Positions 43,217 through 50,368 of a stretch of 51,850 nucleotides of DNA are shown here, piece after piece. The stretch's first letter is position 1; each line of letters begins with the position of its first letter. The notes under the pieces were generated by a model, which had not been told where the DNA came from, did not search any database, and saw nothing but the letters and a program-made list of their open reading frames with translations. Source of the DNA: a virus; IMG/VR virus record IMGVR_UViG_3300010885_008444, positions 1 through 51,850 of that record. One strand, 5' to 3'. The position numbers and the translations under genes are program-made.

Positions 43217-44769
43217 AATATCTTTCTGTTTGCTCCGGGATTGAAGCGGCTACCGTTGCTTGGCATTCGCTTGGGTGGGAGCCGTTGGCATTTAGCGAGA
43301 TTGAGCCATTCCCGCGCAAGGTTCTAACGCATCATTATCCTGATGTGCGGTTGGAAGGTGATTTTACTAAACTGCGTCAACAAGATTGGATTAAAGATGC
43401 AGACATTCTTGTTGGCGGCACACCCTGCCAAGCATTCTCTGTAGCAGGATTACGCAATAGCCTTGATGATGACCGAGGTAACTTAACATTAGAATTTGTA
43501 AGGTTAGCAGATGCAATTGACGATTTACGATTTTTTGGAGGAAAGCCAGCCAGTATCATCGTCTGGGAAAACGTCCCCGGCGTCCTCTCCGTCAAAGACA
43601 ATGCCTTTGGATGCTTCCTCGGAGCCATTGTGGGAAACGATGCACCCCTCGTCCCGACAGGGGGAAAATGGACAAACGCTGGTATGGTTGTGGGACCGAC
43701 AAGACGTGCAGCGTGGCGAGTTCTTGATGCTCAATACTTTGGATTGGCCCAACGCCGCAGACGTGTGTTCGTTGTCGCAAGTGCTAGAGACGGAATTGAT
43801 CCCGCAGAAGTTCTTTTTGAGCGCGAAGGCTTGCGAAGGGATACTCCGCCGAGCAGAAGCAAGGGGCAAGAAACTGCCAAATGCCTTACAACAGGCGTTG
43901 GTCAGCGTTACGATCCAGAAACAGAAACCTTGCCTGTAATGACCAATTCCCATGTTTCTGGAACATTATCGGCAAATGCGGGTGGATTAACTAGAGCCGC
44001 TGGTAACGCAAATGAATTAGATTTTTGTATAGCGCAGCCAATCGCTCTTGCAGAAAATATTATTGGGCGAAAACCAGAAAATGGCGGAAACGGTGATGGG
44101 TTCATAGATGGCGGCCCAATGTATACATTGAATGCTACTGGAGTTCATGGCGTCGCGCAGCCAATTCCATTTGGTGTTGGCGAGAACCCCGATCTTGGAC
44201 ATTGCTTGCGTTCTGGTGCGTCTAAAGCAGATAAGCATGAAAGCACGACATATGTGGCACAGCCAATCACTCAATATGGAGAAATCGCGGGTACATTATC
44301 AGCGCGTCACGATAGTTCGCCTTGCGCGGATCGGGGGCAGAATATGGTAGCGCAACCAATTCCAATTAATAGCATGAATGCTTTTCGTAGCCCTGATGCA
44401 GACAAAAGTACTGGTGTAGGTATTGGTGAAGAGGGTGAAGCCATGTTTACCCTTACAAAAGGGAATAGCCATGCGGTGGCGCAACCAATGGCAACACATG
44501 AAATTGCAGGCACAATGATTTCACATAATGGCGGTGGAGGATGGTCTAATTCAATAGATCATGCTGCTTCCGGTTATATGGCAATTCAACAGATGGCAGT
44601 GCGCCGCCTTACACCACGGGAATGTGAACGCCTACAAGGTTTCCCTGACGATTATACCTACATCCCCGGCGCGACTGATAGCCCTCGGTATAAGGCATTG
44701 GGAAATAGCATGGCAGTGCCAGTGATGGCATGGATAGGTAAACGAATTGAGAGACACGAAAAGTTTTAA
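43213..44769 (+). CDS. C5 cytosine-specific DNA methyltransferase
   Basis: The protein has 518 residues. Motif I is CSGIEAATVAW (7-17), motif IV GGTPCQAFSVAG (catalytic Cys72), motif VI WENVPG (118-123), motif VIII QRRRRVFVVA (180-189), and motifs IX-X at the end (RRLTPRECERLQGFPDDY, YKALGNSMAVPVM). The target-recognition region near 225-450 holds five AQP(I/M) units spaced by variable segments, an organisation seen in phage enzymes with several target modules. ATG 43213 has GAGGAA nine bases upstream. It probably protects phage DNA from host restriction. A nested frame at 43511-43939 overlaps it. Confidence 0.95.
   Translation: MKYLSVCSGIEAATVAWHSLGWEPLAFSEIEPFPRKVLTHHYPDVRLEGDFTKLRQQDWIKDADILVGGTPCQAFSVAGLRNSLDDDRGNLTLEFVRLADAIDDLRFFGGKPASIIVWENVPGVLSVKDNAFGCFLGAIVGNDAPLVPTGGKWTNAGMVVGPTRRAAWRVLDAQYFGLAQRRRRVFVVASARDGIDPAEVLFEREGLRRDTPPSRSKGQETAKCLTTGVGQRYDPETETLPVMTNSHVSGTLSANAGGLTRAAGNANELDFCIAQPIALAENIIGRKPENGGNGDGFIDGGPMYTLNATGVHGVAQPIPFGVGENPDLGHCLRSGASKADKHESTTYVAQPITQYGEIAGTLSARHDSSPCADRGQNMVAQPIPINSMNAFRSPDADKSTGVGIGEEGEAMFTLTKGNSHAVAQPMATHEIAGTMISHNGGGGWSNSIDHAASGYMAIQQMAVRRLTPRECERLQGFPDDYTYIPGATDSPRYKALGNSMAVPVMAWIGKRIERHEKF
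43511..43939 (+). CDS. Nested out-of-frame gene inside the cytosine methyltransferase
   Basis: The +2 frame of the methyltransferase gene encodes 142 residues with the pattern of a small phage protein family I recognise: IYDFLEESQPVSSSGKTSP, then GQTLVWLWDRQDVQRGEFLM, LNTLDWPNAADVCSLSQVLE and FFLSAKACEGILRRAEARGK. The start ATG at 43511 has TAAGG about 8 bases before it. The family is usually found free or overlapping such methyltransferases, and here it lies across motifs VI to VIII. Both frames look like coherent proteins. Its function is not known. Confidence is limited because a frame shadow of a conserved gene can look conserved. Confidence 0.5.
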   Translation: MQLTIYDFLEESQPVSSSGKTSPASSPSKTMPLDASSEPLWETMHPSSRQGENGQTLVWLWDRQDVQRGEFLMLNTLDWPNAADVCSLSQVLETELIPQKFFLSAKACEGILRRAEARGKKLPNALQQALVSVTIQKQKPCL

Positions 44770-44781
44770 ATGGAGAGTGAT

Positions 44782-45330
44782 ATGGCTGATCAGCTAATGA
44801 TGGAAACGTACTACGAGCGCAGGGCGTGGGATCATTACGAGACTGAACCTTGGGTCACGGAGGTATTGTTGCGACACGAATCATTTGCGCGGGTTTGGGA
44901 GCCAGCCGCTGGCAAGGGAGCAATTGTTAATGTTTTTAAAATGAACAACATAGATATCATCGGAACTGATATTTTTGATTATGGTTTTGGATTTCCTGTG
45001 GGCGATTTCCTTTTGACATGGCAGAATGATGAGAGAGACATAGTAACAAACCCGCCGTTTGCTGAAGATTTGGCTGATCGGTTTATTGAGCATTCCCTGT
45101 TGCTGACAAAGAACTTTGGTGGACGGGTTTGTATGCTTCTTAGGAATGAGTTTGATTGTGCCAGCAGCCGTAAGAAAATCTTTGGTCAGAAGCCCTTCGC
45201 CTGCAAGATCGTCCTGACTAAGCGCCCAAGGTGGATAGCAGGTACATTTGGAAGCCCACGCCATAACTATGCTTGGTATATATGGGATTGGTCATGGGGT
45301 AAGGCTCCAAATATCATATACGATAAGTGA
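44782..45330 (+). CDS. DNA adenine-type methyltransferase (NPPF motif)
   Basis: The protein has 182 residues. The ATG at 44782, preceded by GGAGAG, is chosen over one at 44770. Motif I is VWEPAAGKGAI (near 38-48), followed by IDIIGTDIFDYGFG, and motif IV is TNPPF (89-93). This marks an amino-methyltransferase (usually N6-adenine). It is short for the family (typical enzymes are 230-300 residues) and lacks an obvious target-recognition domain, so it may need a partner. It is cotranscribed with the cytosine methyltransferase and the PAPS-reductase-like gene. Confidence 0.8.
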   Translation: MADQLMMETYYERRAWDHYETEPWVTEVLLRHESFARVWEPAAGKGAIVNVFKMNNIDIIGTDIFDYGFGFPVGDFLLTWQNDERDIVTNPPFAEDLADRFIEHSLLLTKNFGGRVCMLLRNEFDCASSRKKIFGQKPFACKIVLTKRPRWIAGTFGSPRHNYAWYIWDWSWGKAPNIIYDK

Positions 45331-45344
45331 GGTATCATGATACC
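45331..45344. promoter_or_regulatory. Perfect 14-base palindrome
   Basis: GGTATCATGATACC directly follows the stop codon of the methyltransferase and is a perfect palindrome with no loop. It is unlike a terminator and fits a binding site of a dimeric protein. It opens the control region ahead of the terminase genes. Confidence 0.5.
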
Positions 45345-45378
45345 GCAAAAATCCCGAAAAAATCGTAGGGGATGTGAC

Positions 45379-45430
45379 TTGCATTCAGTGAAAGATTACA
45401 AAGTGTTATGTTATAACATTACATTATAAT
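45379..45430 (+). promoter_or_regulatory. Control region upstream of terminase: shared 12-mer, palindrome and -10 box
   Basis: TTGCATTCAGTG at 45379-45390 matches exactly, in opposite orientation, a word in the divergent promoter at 36589-36600. ATGTTATAACAT at 45408-45419 is a perfect palindrome. TATAAT at 45425-45430 is a consensus -10 box. The palindrome would lie in the -35 to -10 spacer, a usual repressor position. The -35 is not clear. Confidence 0.5.
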
Positions 45431-45445
45431 TAATTTGGTGTAAAA

Positions 45446-45940
45446 ATGGCTAAGAAAAAGGTTCCAAGAGGTAGACCAGCGCATCAACCTACAGATGCAA
45501 CGAGGAAGGCTGTGGAAATCATGGCCGCTTCGGGCTTGTGGCAATATCAAATAGCTGCACAAATGAAGTTAACTGATGAAACATTAACCAAATACTATGC
45601 CCATGAACTGGAAACAGGTTGGGCTACAACGATAGCCGCTGCCACCAACGTGATCGTGACTGAAATGCTTTCCAATACTGATAAATCACTGGATGCTGCA
45701 AAGTTCTTCTTAAAAAGCCGTGGCAAGGGATTGTGGTCTGAAACCAAGCAGGTGGAACTGAGTGGCCCCAATGGTGGCCCTATCCTCACGCAGAGCATTG
45801 ACATTGATGCATTGGACACTGACCAGCAGGAGCAACTTGAATCCATGCTGAATACGGTGCTTGCATTGCCGACACCCAATGAGGAGATTGTGTACGAGCC
45901 TTGGGAGTACGAGGAAGAAGAAGCGGAAGAAAATGCTTAA
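45446..45940 (+). CDS. terS: Terminase small subunit
   Basis: The protein has 164 residues. It has a basic N-terminus, then a helix-turn-helix region (TRKAVEIMAASGLWQYQIAA, QMKLTDETLTKYYAHELETG) and a helical part with ATNVIVTEMLSNTDKSLDAA, as in terminase small subunits that bind packaging sites. A Glu-rich C-terminal tail (EYEEEEAEENA) may contact the large subunit, whose gene overlaps by eight bases. GGTG lies before the ATG (weak ribosome binding site). Confidence 0.85.
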   Translation: MAKKKVPRGRPAHQPTDATRKAVEIMAASGLWQYQIAAQMKLTDETLTKYYAHELETGWATTIAAATNVIVTEMLSNTDKSLDAAKFFLKSRGKGLWSETKQVELSGPNGGPILTQSIDIDALDTDQQEQLESMLNTVLALPTPNEEIVYEPWEYEEEEAEENA

Positions 45941-47627
45941 TGTAAGGCAGTTGCCGCGTCTGGAGGCTGAACGGCTGCGGATGCAGTTAAGCAAGCGGCG
46001 TATGGAACGCAGCCTGTATGAGTTTGCTAAAGAAGCGTGGCATGTGATTGACCCGGCGGAGTTCATTGGCGGTGGCTTCGCAATGCAGGCAGTGTGTGAC
46101 CATCTACAGGCATGCGCTGATGGTAATATCCGTAATTTGATCATTAACATTCCGCCACGCTTCTCAAAGAGCACGCTTGTGGGCGTTCTGTTTCCGGCGT
46201 GGTGTTGGATACAGGCTGAGAAGTCACCGACCTCTGGCAATGGTGTGCAGTTTTTGTATGCGTCTTACAGCCAAAGCCTATCGTTGCAGGACAGCCTGAA
46301 GTGCCGCCGATTGGTTGAGAGCGACTGGTTCCAATCACGTTGGGGTGAGATGGTGCAATTGCAACCAGATCAGAATACAAAGAGCCAGTTTGATCTTGTG
46401 TCTGGCGGCAGGCGGCAAACTACGTCTGTCGGTGGCTCCACAACTGGTATGGGTGGAACGTATCTGATAGCGGATGATCCCAACAACAGCCGTGAAGCCA
46501 ATTCTGAGGCTATCATTTTTAGTACCAACGAATGGTGGGATCAGGCTTGGTCTACGCGTTTAAATGATAGCAAGCGAGGATGCAGGATAGTTATTCAGCA
46601 GCGTTTAAATTCTAGGGACATTACTGGCCATATTTTAACAAAAGATGTTGGTAACTGGCAGCATCTGATGTTGCCCATGCGCTTTGAGCCTGAGAGACGG
46701 ATATACACTACGCTGGTTCCCAGTGCCGCCAACGATGATGAGGGTGACATTGTGTGGACAGACCCACGGACTGAGGAGGGCCAACTGCTTTGGCCTGAAC
46801 GGTTCGGTGAGGAACAAGTAACGCTTTTAGAAAAAGATTTAGGCCCATACGGTGCGGCTGGTCAGTTGCAGCAAAGGCCAACGCCTGCTGGCGGCGGTAT
46901 CATCAAACGCACATGGTGGGTGCCTTACGACAAGCCATCCTTTCCTGATATGGAAGTGACCATTGGATCATTAGACTTGGCATACACCACCAAGAAGGAG
47001 AATGACTTCTCCGCCATGACTTGCTGGGGCGTGTGGCGTGACGGTGGCGAGGCTACGGCTATCGTCAATCGGGATCATCACGGCAATGTAGTGACGCGCA
47101 TTCAGAAGTCAGATCAGGGCGCTGACGTGCCAAAGATCATGCTGACCAATGCGTGGAAGGCGCGACTGGAGTTTCATGAGTTGGTGCAGAAGATCGTGCA
47201 GACTGCGCGTGATAGCAAGATTGATATTCTATTGGTGGAAGCTAAGGGGCCGGGCATATCAGTGGCTCAAGAAATCAGGCGGCTGGTTGGCATTGAAGAA
47301 TTTAGCGTCAGGGAAGTAAACCCGCAGGACTTGGATAAGACTGCCAGACTATACGCAGTGCAGCATTTGTTCAGCGAGGGGTTGGTGTATGCGCCCACCA
47401 AGCTGGGAGACCCTGATCTGTTCAGAGTGTGGGCTGACATGGTTGTGACTGAAGTGGAAGAGTTTCCAAAAGGCATTCATGATGACTTGGTGGATACAGT
47501 TAGCCAAGCAATAACATTTATGCGTAAAACCGGAATGATAACACGCGGTGTTGAGAGAACATTTGAATTAAGTGAGAGCCAAAAATTTACTGGGAATAAT
47601 TCTAATATTCCGTTGTATCCTGTTTAA
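45933..47627 (+). CDS. terL: Terminase large subunit
   Basis: The protein has 564 residues. Walker A is PPRFSKST (74-81) and Walker B is YLIADDPN (177-184, Asp181/Asp182). The nuclease domain begins at IGSLDLAY with Asp348 and continues to the conserved C-terminal KGIHDDLVDTVSQA. This is the ATPase/nuclease motor that packages DNA into the prohead. The start at 45933 overlaps the small-subunit stop by eight bases; a longer frame (45861) is less likely. Confidence 0.95.
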   Translation: MLNVRQLPRLEAERLRMQLSKRRMERSLYEFAKEAWHVIDPAEFIGGGFAMQAVCDHLQACADGNIRNLIINIPPRFSKSTLVGVLFPAWCWIQAEKSPTSGNGVQFLYASYSQSLSLQDSLKCRRLVESDWFQSRWGEMVQLQPDQNTKSQFDLVSGGRRQTTSVGGSTTGMGGTYLIADDPNNSREANSEAIIFSTNEWWDQAWSTRLNDSKRGCRIVIQQRLNSRDITGHILTKDVGNWQHLMLPMRFEPERRIYTTLVPSAANDDEGDIVWTDPRTEEGQLLWPERFGEEQVTLLEKDLGPYGAAGQLQQRPTPAGGGIIKRTWWVPYDKPSFPDMEVTIGSLDLAYTTKKENDFSAMTCWGVWRDGGEATAIVNRDHHGNVVTRIQKSDQGADVPKIMLTNAWKARLEFHELVQKIVQTARDSKIDILLVEAKGPGISVAQEIRRLVGIEEFSVREVNPQDLDKTARLYAVQHLFSEGLVYAPTKLGDPDLFRVWADMVVTEVEEFPKGIHDDLVDTVSQAITFMRKTGMITRGVERTFELSESQKFTGNNSNIPLYPV

Positions 47628-47643
47628 TGATTAAATAAATTGT

Positions 47644-47670
47644 TTGTGTGTAAAAGGAGAAAACACACAA
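47644..47670 (+). promoter_or_regulatory. Hairpin displaying the ribosome binding site
   Basis: TTGTGTGT at 47644-47651 pairs perfectly with ACACACAA at 47663-47670 (8 bp, ends on the A of the start codon). The 11-base loop contains AAGGAG at 47654-47659. The SD sits in the loop and the stem closes over the spacer up to the start codon, so folding could affect translation of the gene at 47670. Confidence 0.65.
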
Positions 47671-47909
47671 TGATTAAATACAAATTAGACAAAAAAGTTC
47701 CAATGCCTGAGTTTCGTGCTCGCCTGTCATCGTCGCGCTATCCGTTTGGTGAAATGGAAGTTGGCGACAGTTTCTATGTGCCAGCGGCTGATGTGTCGTC
47801 AAAGGCCAGCCTTAAATCATCTGCATCTGTTGCTCAGAAGAGGTTTGGAGGCAAATTATTTCGCGTTGCTGATGAAAAGGGTGGTTACCGAGTATTTCGG
47901 TTGAAGTAA
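47670..47909 (+). CDS. Small conserved phage protein
   Basis: Seventy-nine residues from the ATG at 47670, with AAGGAG in a hairpin loop. It contains SSRYPFGEMEVGDSFYVPAA, then SVAQKRFGGKLFRVADEKGG and ends YRVFRLK. The YPF..MEVGDSFFVP pattern followed by GxKFxxR...GVRVWR is frequent in small phage and plasmid proteins of unknown function. It is the first gene after the terminase; a separate leader may give it its own regulation. Confidence 0.8.
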   Translation: MIKYKLDKKVPMPEFRARLSSSRYPFGEMEVGDSFYVPAADVSSKASLKSSASVAQKRFGGKLFRVADEKGGYRVFRLK

Positions 47910-47972
47910 TTCCTCCCCTGTTCCTTATCATGGGGGAAGGTCTTAGGTGCATAAGGTGCTACTACGCTGGGC

Positions 47973-48035
47973 GGGGGCGTAGTTTAAGATAATGGTAAGT
48001 GGAAGCTGCAAACCATAACCCGCTCTAACGCTCCA
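47973..48035 (+). other. tRNA-like remnant (Cys-GCA-like)
   Basis: GGGGGCG at the start can pair with CGCTCC near the end (six pairs, one G-T). The D-arm region GTTTAAGATAATGGTAAGT is tRNA-like, and CTGCAAA at 48005-48011 is exactly a Cys (GCA) anticodon loop. However the anticodon stem does not pair, no T arm is recognisable, and the total length is 63 bases rather than about 74. It is probably a decayed tRNA or chance; not a functional tRNA gene by eye. Confidence 0.25.
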
Positions 48036-48046
48036 AGGGGAACACA

Positions 48047-48340
48047 ATGGATATTGTTAAATTGAAGAAGCCTATAACATTTGTATTGATTGAGGCCGCC
48101 AACGAGATTAAGCGACTGCAAGAAGAAAACGAGCGCCTTTTTGCCGCCAACAAAGATTTGCGGGCATGGTATGATTCATCGCGGGAAGATGCAGCGCAAT
48201 TGCGGGAAGCGTTGAAAGAAATTGCAGATGCATACATTCCGGGGGTGATTGATCATGGTTACAACGTAAGGGATTGGCTTATTAAACACCACACCATGTT
48301 GGTTGATAAAGCCCGTACCGCACTGAAGGAGGGTGAGTGA
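48047..48340 (+). CDS. Small coiled-coil protein with ALKE end, array gene 1
   Basis: Ninety-seven residues: MDIVKLKKPITFVLIEAANE, then IKRLQEENERLFAANKDLRA as coiled coil and a C-terminus ending VDKARTALKEGE. CCAAGGGG lies before the ATG. The last codons (AAGGAGGGTGAG) double as ribosome binding site for the next gene. The AANEIKRL / ALKE pattern is shared with other genes in the array. Similar small phage proteins are of unknown function. Confidence 0.75.
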   Translation: MDIVKLKKPITFVLIEAANEIKRLQEENERLFAANKDLRAWYDSSREDAAQLREALKEIADAYIPGVIDHGYNVRDWLIKHHTMLVDKARTALKEGE

Positions 48341-48630
48341 TGGATATTGATAAACGAAATTTAAGCATTATTGAACGATTGGAAGAATTACGAGATTTAA
48401 TGAAGATTGGTATGGATAAGGTTACTTTGCAAGACGCAATGGATGAAATTGAACGGTTGCGGGAGGCTGCAAAAGATCGGCCAAAAGATCGGCCAAATGA
48501 TGCCGCCAACAAGATTGAGCATTTGCGGGAAGAAAATCAAAAGCTATGGGAAAGGCTCATAATTCTTAACGACATGATCCAGACAGAACATGAAATTATC
48601 CGTGTAGCCGCATTGAAGGAGGGTGAATGA
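48340..48630 (+). CDS. Small coiled-coil protein, array gene 2
   Basis: Ninety-six residues from the ATG at 48340, which overlaps the preceding stop (TGATG). Segments include SIIERLEELRDLMKIGMDKV, DAMDEIERLREAAKDRPKDR and IEHLREENQKLWERLI; the end is VAALKEGE. A repeat KDRPKDRPND lies in the middle. It shares the MDxIERL and ALKE patterns with its neighbours, so these genes probably arose by duplication. Confidence 0.75.
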   Translation: MDIDKRNLSIIERLEELRDLMKIGMDKVTLQDAMDEIERLREAAKDRPKDRPNDAANKIEHLREENQKLWERLIILNDMIQTEHEIIRVAALKEGE

Positions 48631-48944
48631 TGGATGATATTGTAGAACGGTTAGATGAGCATCTGCGTTTTAATGGTAAAGATCAATTATCCCGTGATGC
48701 AAAAGGCAAAATTGAAGAGCTGGAGAAAAAGATTGAAGAATTAGAAGGGGAGTTATCATTTGCAAATGACCAAATTGATGACCTTGGAGATGATGTGGCA
48801 CACCTGTGCAACACCGTAAATGAGTTGGAAGAAAAAGCCATTAATGACAAAAACAAAACTGAATCAGACCACATAAAGATGCTGGAGAAATTTATGTTGG
48901 ACAATGGTTACATCCTTGGAAATGGCAAAACAATGGGAGGGTGA
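48630..48944 (+). CDS. Small DIVERL-type coiled-coil protein, array gene 3
   Basis: The protein has 104 residues from the ATG at 48630. The first 27 residues (MDDIVERLDEHLRFNGKDQL) are nearly identical to those encoded at 50813-51034, showing a duplication. A coiled coil with GKIEELEKKIEELEGELSF follows. Unlike its neighbours it does not end in ALKE but in GNGKTMGG. It is preceded by the coupling sequence AAGGAGGGTGAATGATG. Confidence 0.75.
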   Translation: MDDIVERLDEHLRFNGKDQLSRDAKGKIEELEKKIEELEGELSFANDQIDDLGDDVAHLCNTVNELEEKAINDKNKTESDHIKMLEKFMLDNGYILGNGKTMGG

Positions 48945-48947
48945 GTG

Positions 48948-49169
48948 ATGAAGGGAGCACCAGAGATTAGTCCGGTTATTTGGCTGGAACGAAAAATTAT
49001 AGAACAGGACAATGAGATTGTGCAGATGCGAGAAGACATGGTGAAAATAATGTGGTTGCTAACGCAAGGCCCGGACCGCGAACGAGATATTATGGCTATC
49101 ATAAACCCGTGGATACTTAAACAAGTGGATTTTTTAGGGTCACGCGCCGCACTTAAGGAGAGGGAGTGA
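48948..49169 (+). CDS. Small helical protein with ALKE end, array gene 4
   Basis: Seventy-three residues from the ATG at 48948. It contains SPVIWLERKIIEQDNEIVQM and a C-terminal part with IINPWILKQVDFLGSRAALK. The ribosome binding site GGGAGGGTGAG is part of the upstream gene's 3' end. It shares the terminal RAALKE with array genes, but has no further similarity to known families. Confidence 0.65.
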   Translation: MKGAPEISPVIWLERKIIEQDNEIVQMREDMVKIMWLLTQGPDRERDIMAIINPWILKQVDFLGSRAALKERE

Positions 49170-49354
49170 TGGATTACAAATTAGAAATTGAGTATCAAAA
49201 CGTGATACGAAAGCTGGAGTCTGATCTTCTGGCGGCAGAAATGCGGGAACAATTTTACGCTAAAACATTAGCGCACTATGTAAAACGAATTAAGGAATTG
49301 GAAGACAATGCCAAAAGAGAAGAAACTAACGGAAGACCAGAAGCGGTTGCTTAA
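49169..49354 (+). CDS. Small coiled-coil protein, array gene 5
   Basis: Sixty-one residues from the ATG at 49169 (TGATG overlap). It is MDYKLEIEYQNVIRKLESDL followed by a heptad-like helix (AAEMREQFYAKTLAHYVKRI) and a charged end. The next gene starts inside it at 49308 in another frame. It probably forms a coiled coil. Function unknown. Confidence 0.65.
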   Translation: MDYKLEIEYQNVIRKLESDLLAAEMREQFYAKTLAHYVKRIKELEDNAKREETNGRPEAVA

Positions 49355-49475
49355 GATTGAAATAGCCAAGCGTGAAGCCCGAATACAATCCATCAGAAAA
49401 ACACAAGGTGGGGAAGGCGTAAAGCCAACAGTTACATTGCCTAAGTTTTCATGGGATAAGAAAGACGAAGCATGA
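49308..49475 (+). CDS. Small basic protein, array gene 6
   Basis: ATG at 49308 encodes 55 residues: MPKEKKLTEDQKRLLKIEIA, then KREARIQSIRKTQGGEGVKP and TVTLPKFSWDKKDEA. It is short but well formed, with lysine-rich helix and a conserved-looking tail. Its stop TGA (49473-49475) overlaps the start of the next gene (ATGA). It overlaps the preceding gene by 47 bases. Confidence 0.6.
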   Translation: MPKEKKLTEDQKRLLKIEIAKREARIQSIRKTQGGEGVKPTVTLPKFSWDKKDEA

Positions 49476-49654
49476 CTAATAAAATTGGGCAGCATGTTGG
49501 CAAATGGACAGAGGAGCGAATTAGAATTGCTTTGGATCATTTGCACAATGGCCTGTCATTAACGCAAGCCGCCAAGGAAATGGGTATCAGCCGCATGGCC
49601 CTCACAACAGCATTGGAGCGGCACGGCGTTAAACCAAGGAGAATATGGATATGA
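49472..49654 (+). CDS. Helix-turn-helix DNA-binding protein
   Basis: Sixty residues. It contains LSLTQAAKEMGISRMALTTA followed by LERHGVKPRRIWI, a helix-turn-helix like those of transposase/resolvase and Fis-type proteins. It starts in the preceding stop codon. It could regulate the array or phage development. A one-domain HTH protein of this size may act as dimer. Confidence 0.7.
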   Translation: MTNKIGQHVGKWTEERIRIALDHLHNGLSLTQAAKEMGISRMALTTALERHGVKPRRIWI

Positions 49655-49944
49655 CTGACAATCCGCATTATGTAACTCCTGACGAGGCAGCGGATAGAGG
49701 CTGCGTTATGTCAATGGCAAGGCGAAATCCCAACATTGTTTATCAAATGTGTATTGGCCCACAATGTATGGCTTGGCGTTGGGCAGATAAAACCAGCAAA
49801 ACTTATATTTGGGCAGAGACGGATTCTAACCCAAAACCACGGGAAAATTGGATTGCTATAGAAGAATTTGAAATTCTTGGCAGAAAGGCAGGTATGTTCA
49901 AGGAAGGCCCAACCCACGGCTATTGCGGGATGGTGCGGTCATGA
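49651..49944 (+). CDS. Small Cys-containing hypothetical protein
   Basis: Start at the ATG 49651, because AAGGAG (49636-49641) lies nine bases upstream; an earlier ATG at 49645 is too close. The 97 residues contain IGPQCMAWRWADKTSKTYIW and GPTHGYCGMVRS. The CMAWRW and GYCGM cysteines are conserved in related phage proteins as far as I remember, and may bind metal. Ends in overlap with the DUF551 gene. Confidence 0.7.
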   Translation: MTDNPHYVTPDEAADRGCVMSMARRNPNIVYQMCIGPQCMAWRWADKTSKTYIWAETDSNPKPRENWIAIEEFEILGRKAGMFKEGPTHGYCGMVRS

Positions 49945-50135
49945 GTGAATGGCAACCAATAGAAACAGCGCCAAAAGAAGACGACGCCGAATACCTAGTA
50001 TGGGATGAGAAAACAATATGGCTCGTCAGATATATGAACTCGTTTGGAATGGAGCCAAAGCATAATGGATGCGGATGTTGCGTTTCCAGTATTACAGCCA
50101 CCCATTGGATGCCATTACCGGAGCCGCCAAAATGA
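49941..50135 (+). CDS. DUF551-domain protein, copy 1
   Basis: Sixty-four residues: MSEWQPIETAPKEDDAEYLV, then aromatic and charged residues, GCGCCVSSITATHWMPLPEP. The W.PIETAPKD start and THWMPLPEPP end are the marks of DUF551 (small phage protein). A second copy lies at 50365-50586. Start overlaps the preceding stop (ATGA). Confidence 0.85.
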   Translation: MSEWQPIETAPKEDDAEYLVWDEKTIWLVRYMNSFGMEPKHNGCGCCVSSITATHWMPLPEPPK

Positions 50136-50368
50136 CTGAATATGAAAAAATTCGTGTTTATAATCTTGCATCATTAAGAAAATTAAAAGAATTAAGCATA
50201 ATAGCCGCTTATTATTTTGCGAACAAATTGGATCAATTAAATGCGTGTGAAGCAAATAAATTTTATGATGAATGTTTAAAAATATTAGATGAGTTTGAAT
50301 ATGTTGGAGTAGAAGTTCATCCAAAACAACGACAAAAATTTATTGATTTGAAAGAAAGTTTGTTATGA
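50132..50368 (+). CDS. Small helical hypothetical protein
   Basis: Seventy-eight residues from the ATG at 50132. GGAGCCGCC at the end of the DUF551 gene serves as its ribosome binding site. It is helical: MTEYEKIRVYNLASLRKLKE, IAAYYFANKLDQLNACEANK. A longer frame to 50069 exists but the given start fits better. No family is recognised. It ends overlapping the second DUF551 gene. Confidence 0.65.
   Translation: MTEYEKIRVYNLASLRKLKELSIIAAYYFANKLDQLNACEANKFYDECLKILDEFEYVGVEVHPKQRQKFIDLKESLL

Noticed and set aside
47915-47942. CCTCCCC ... GGGGGAAGG hairpin as terminator
   Set aside because: Only four to five good pairs with mismatches and no T-run; too weak to annotate.
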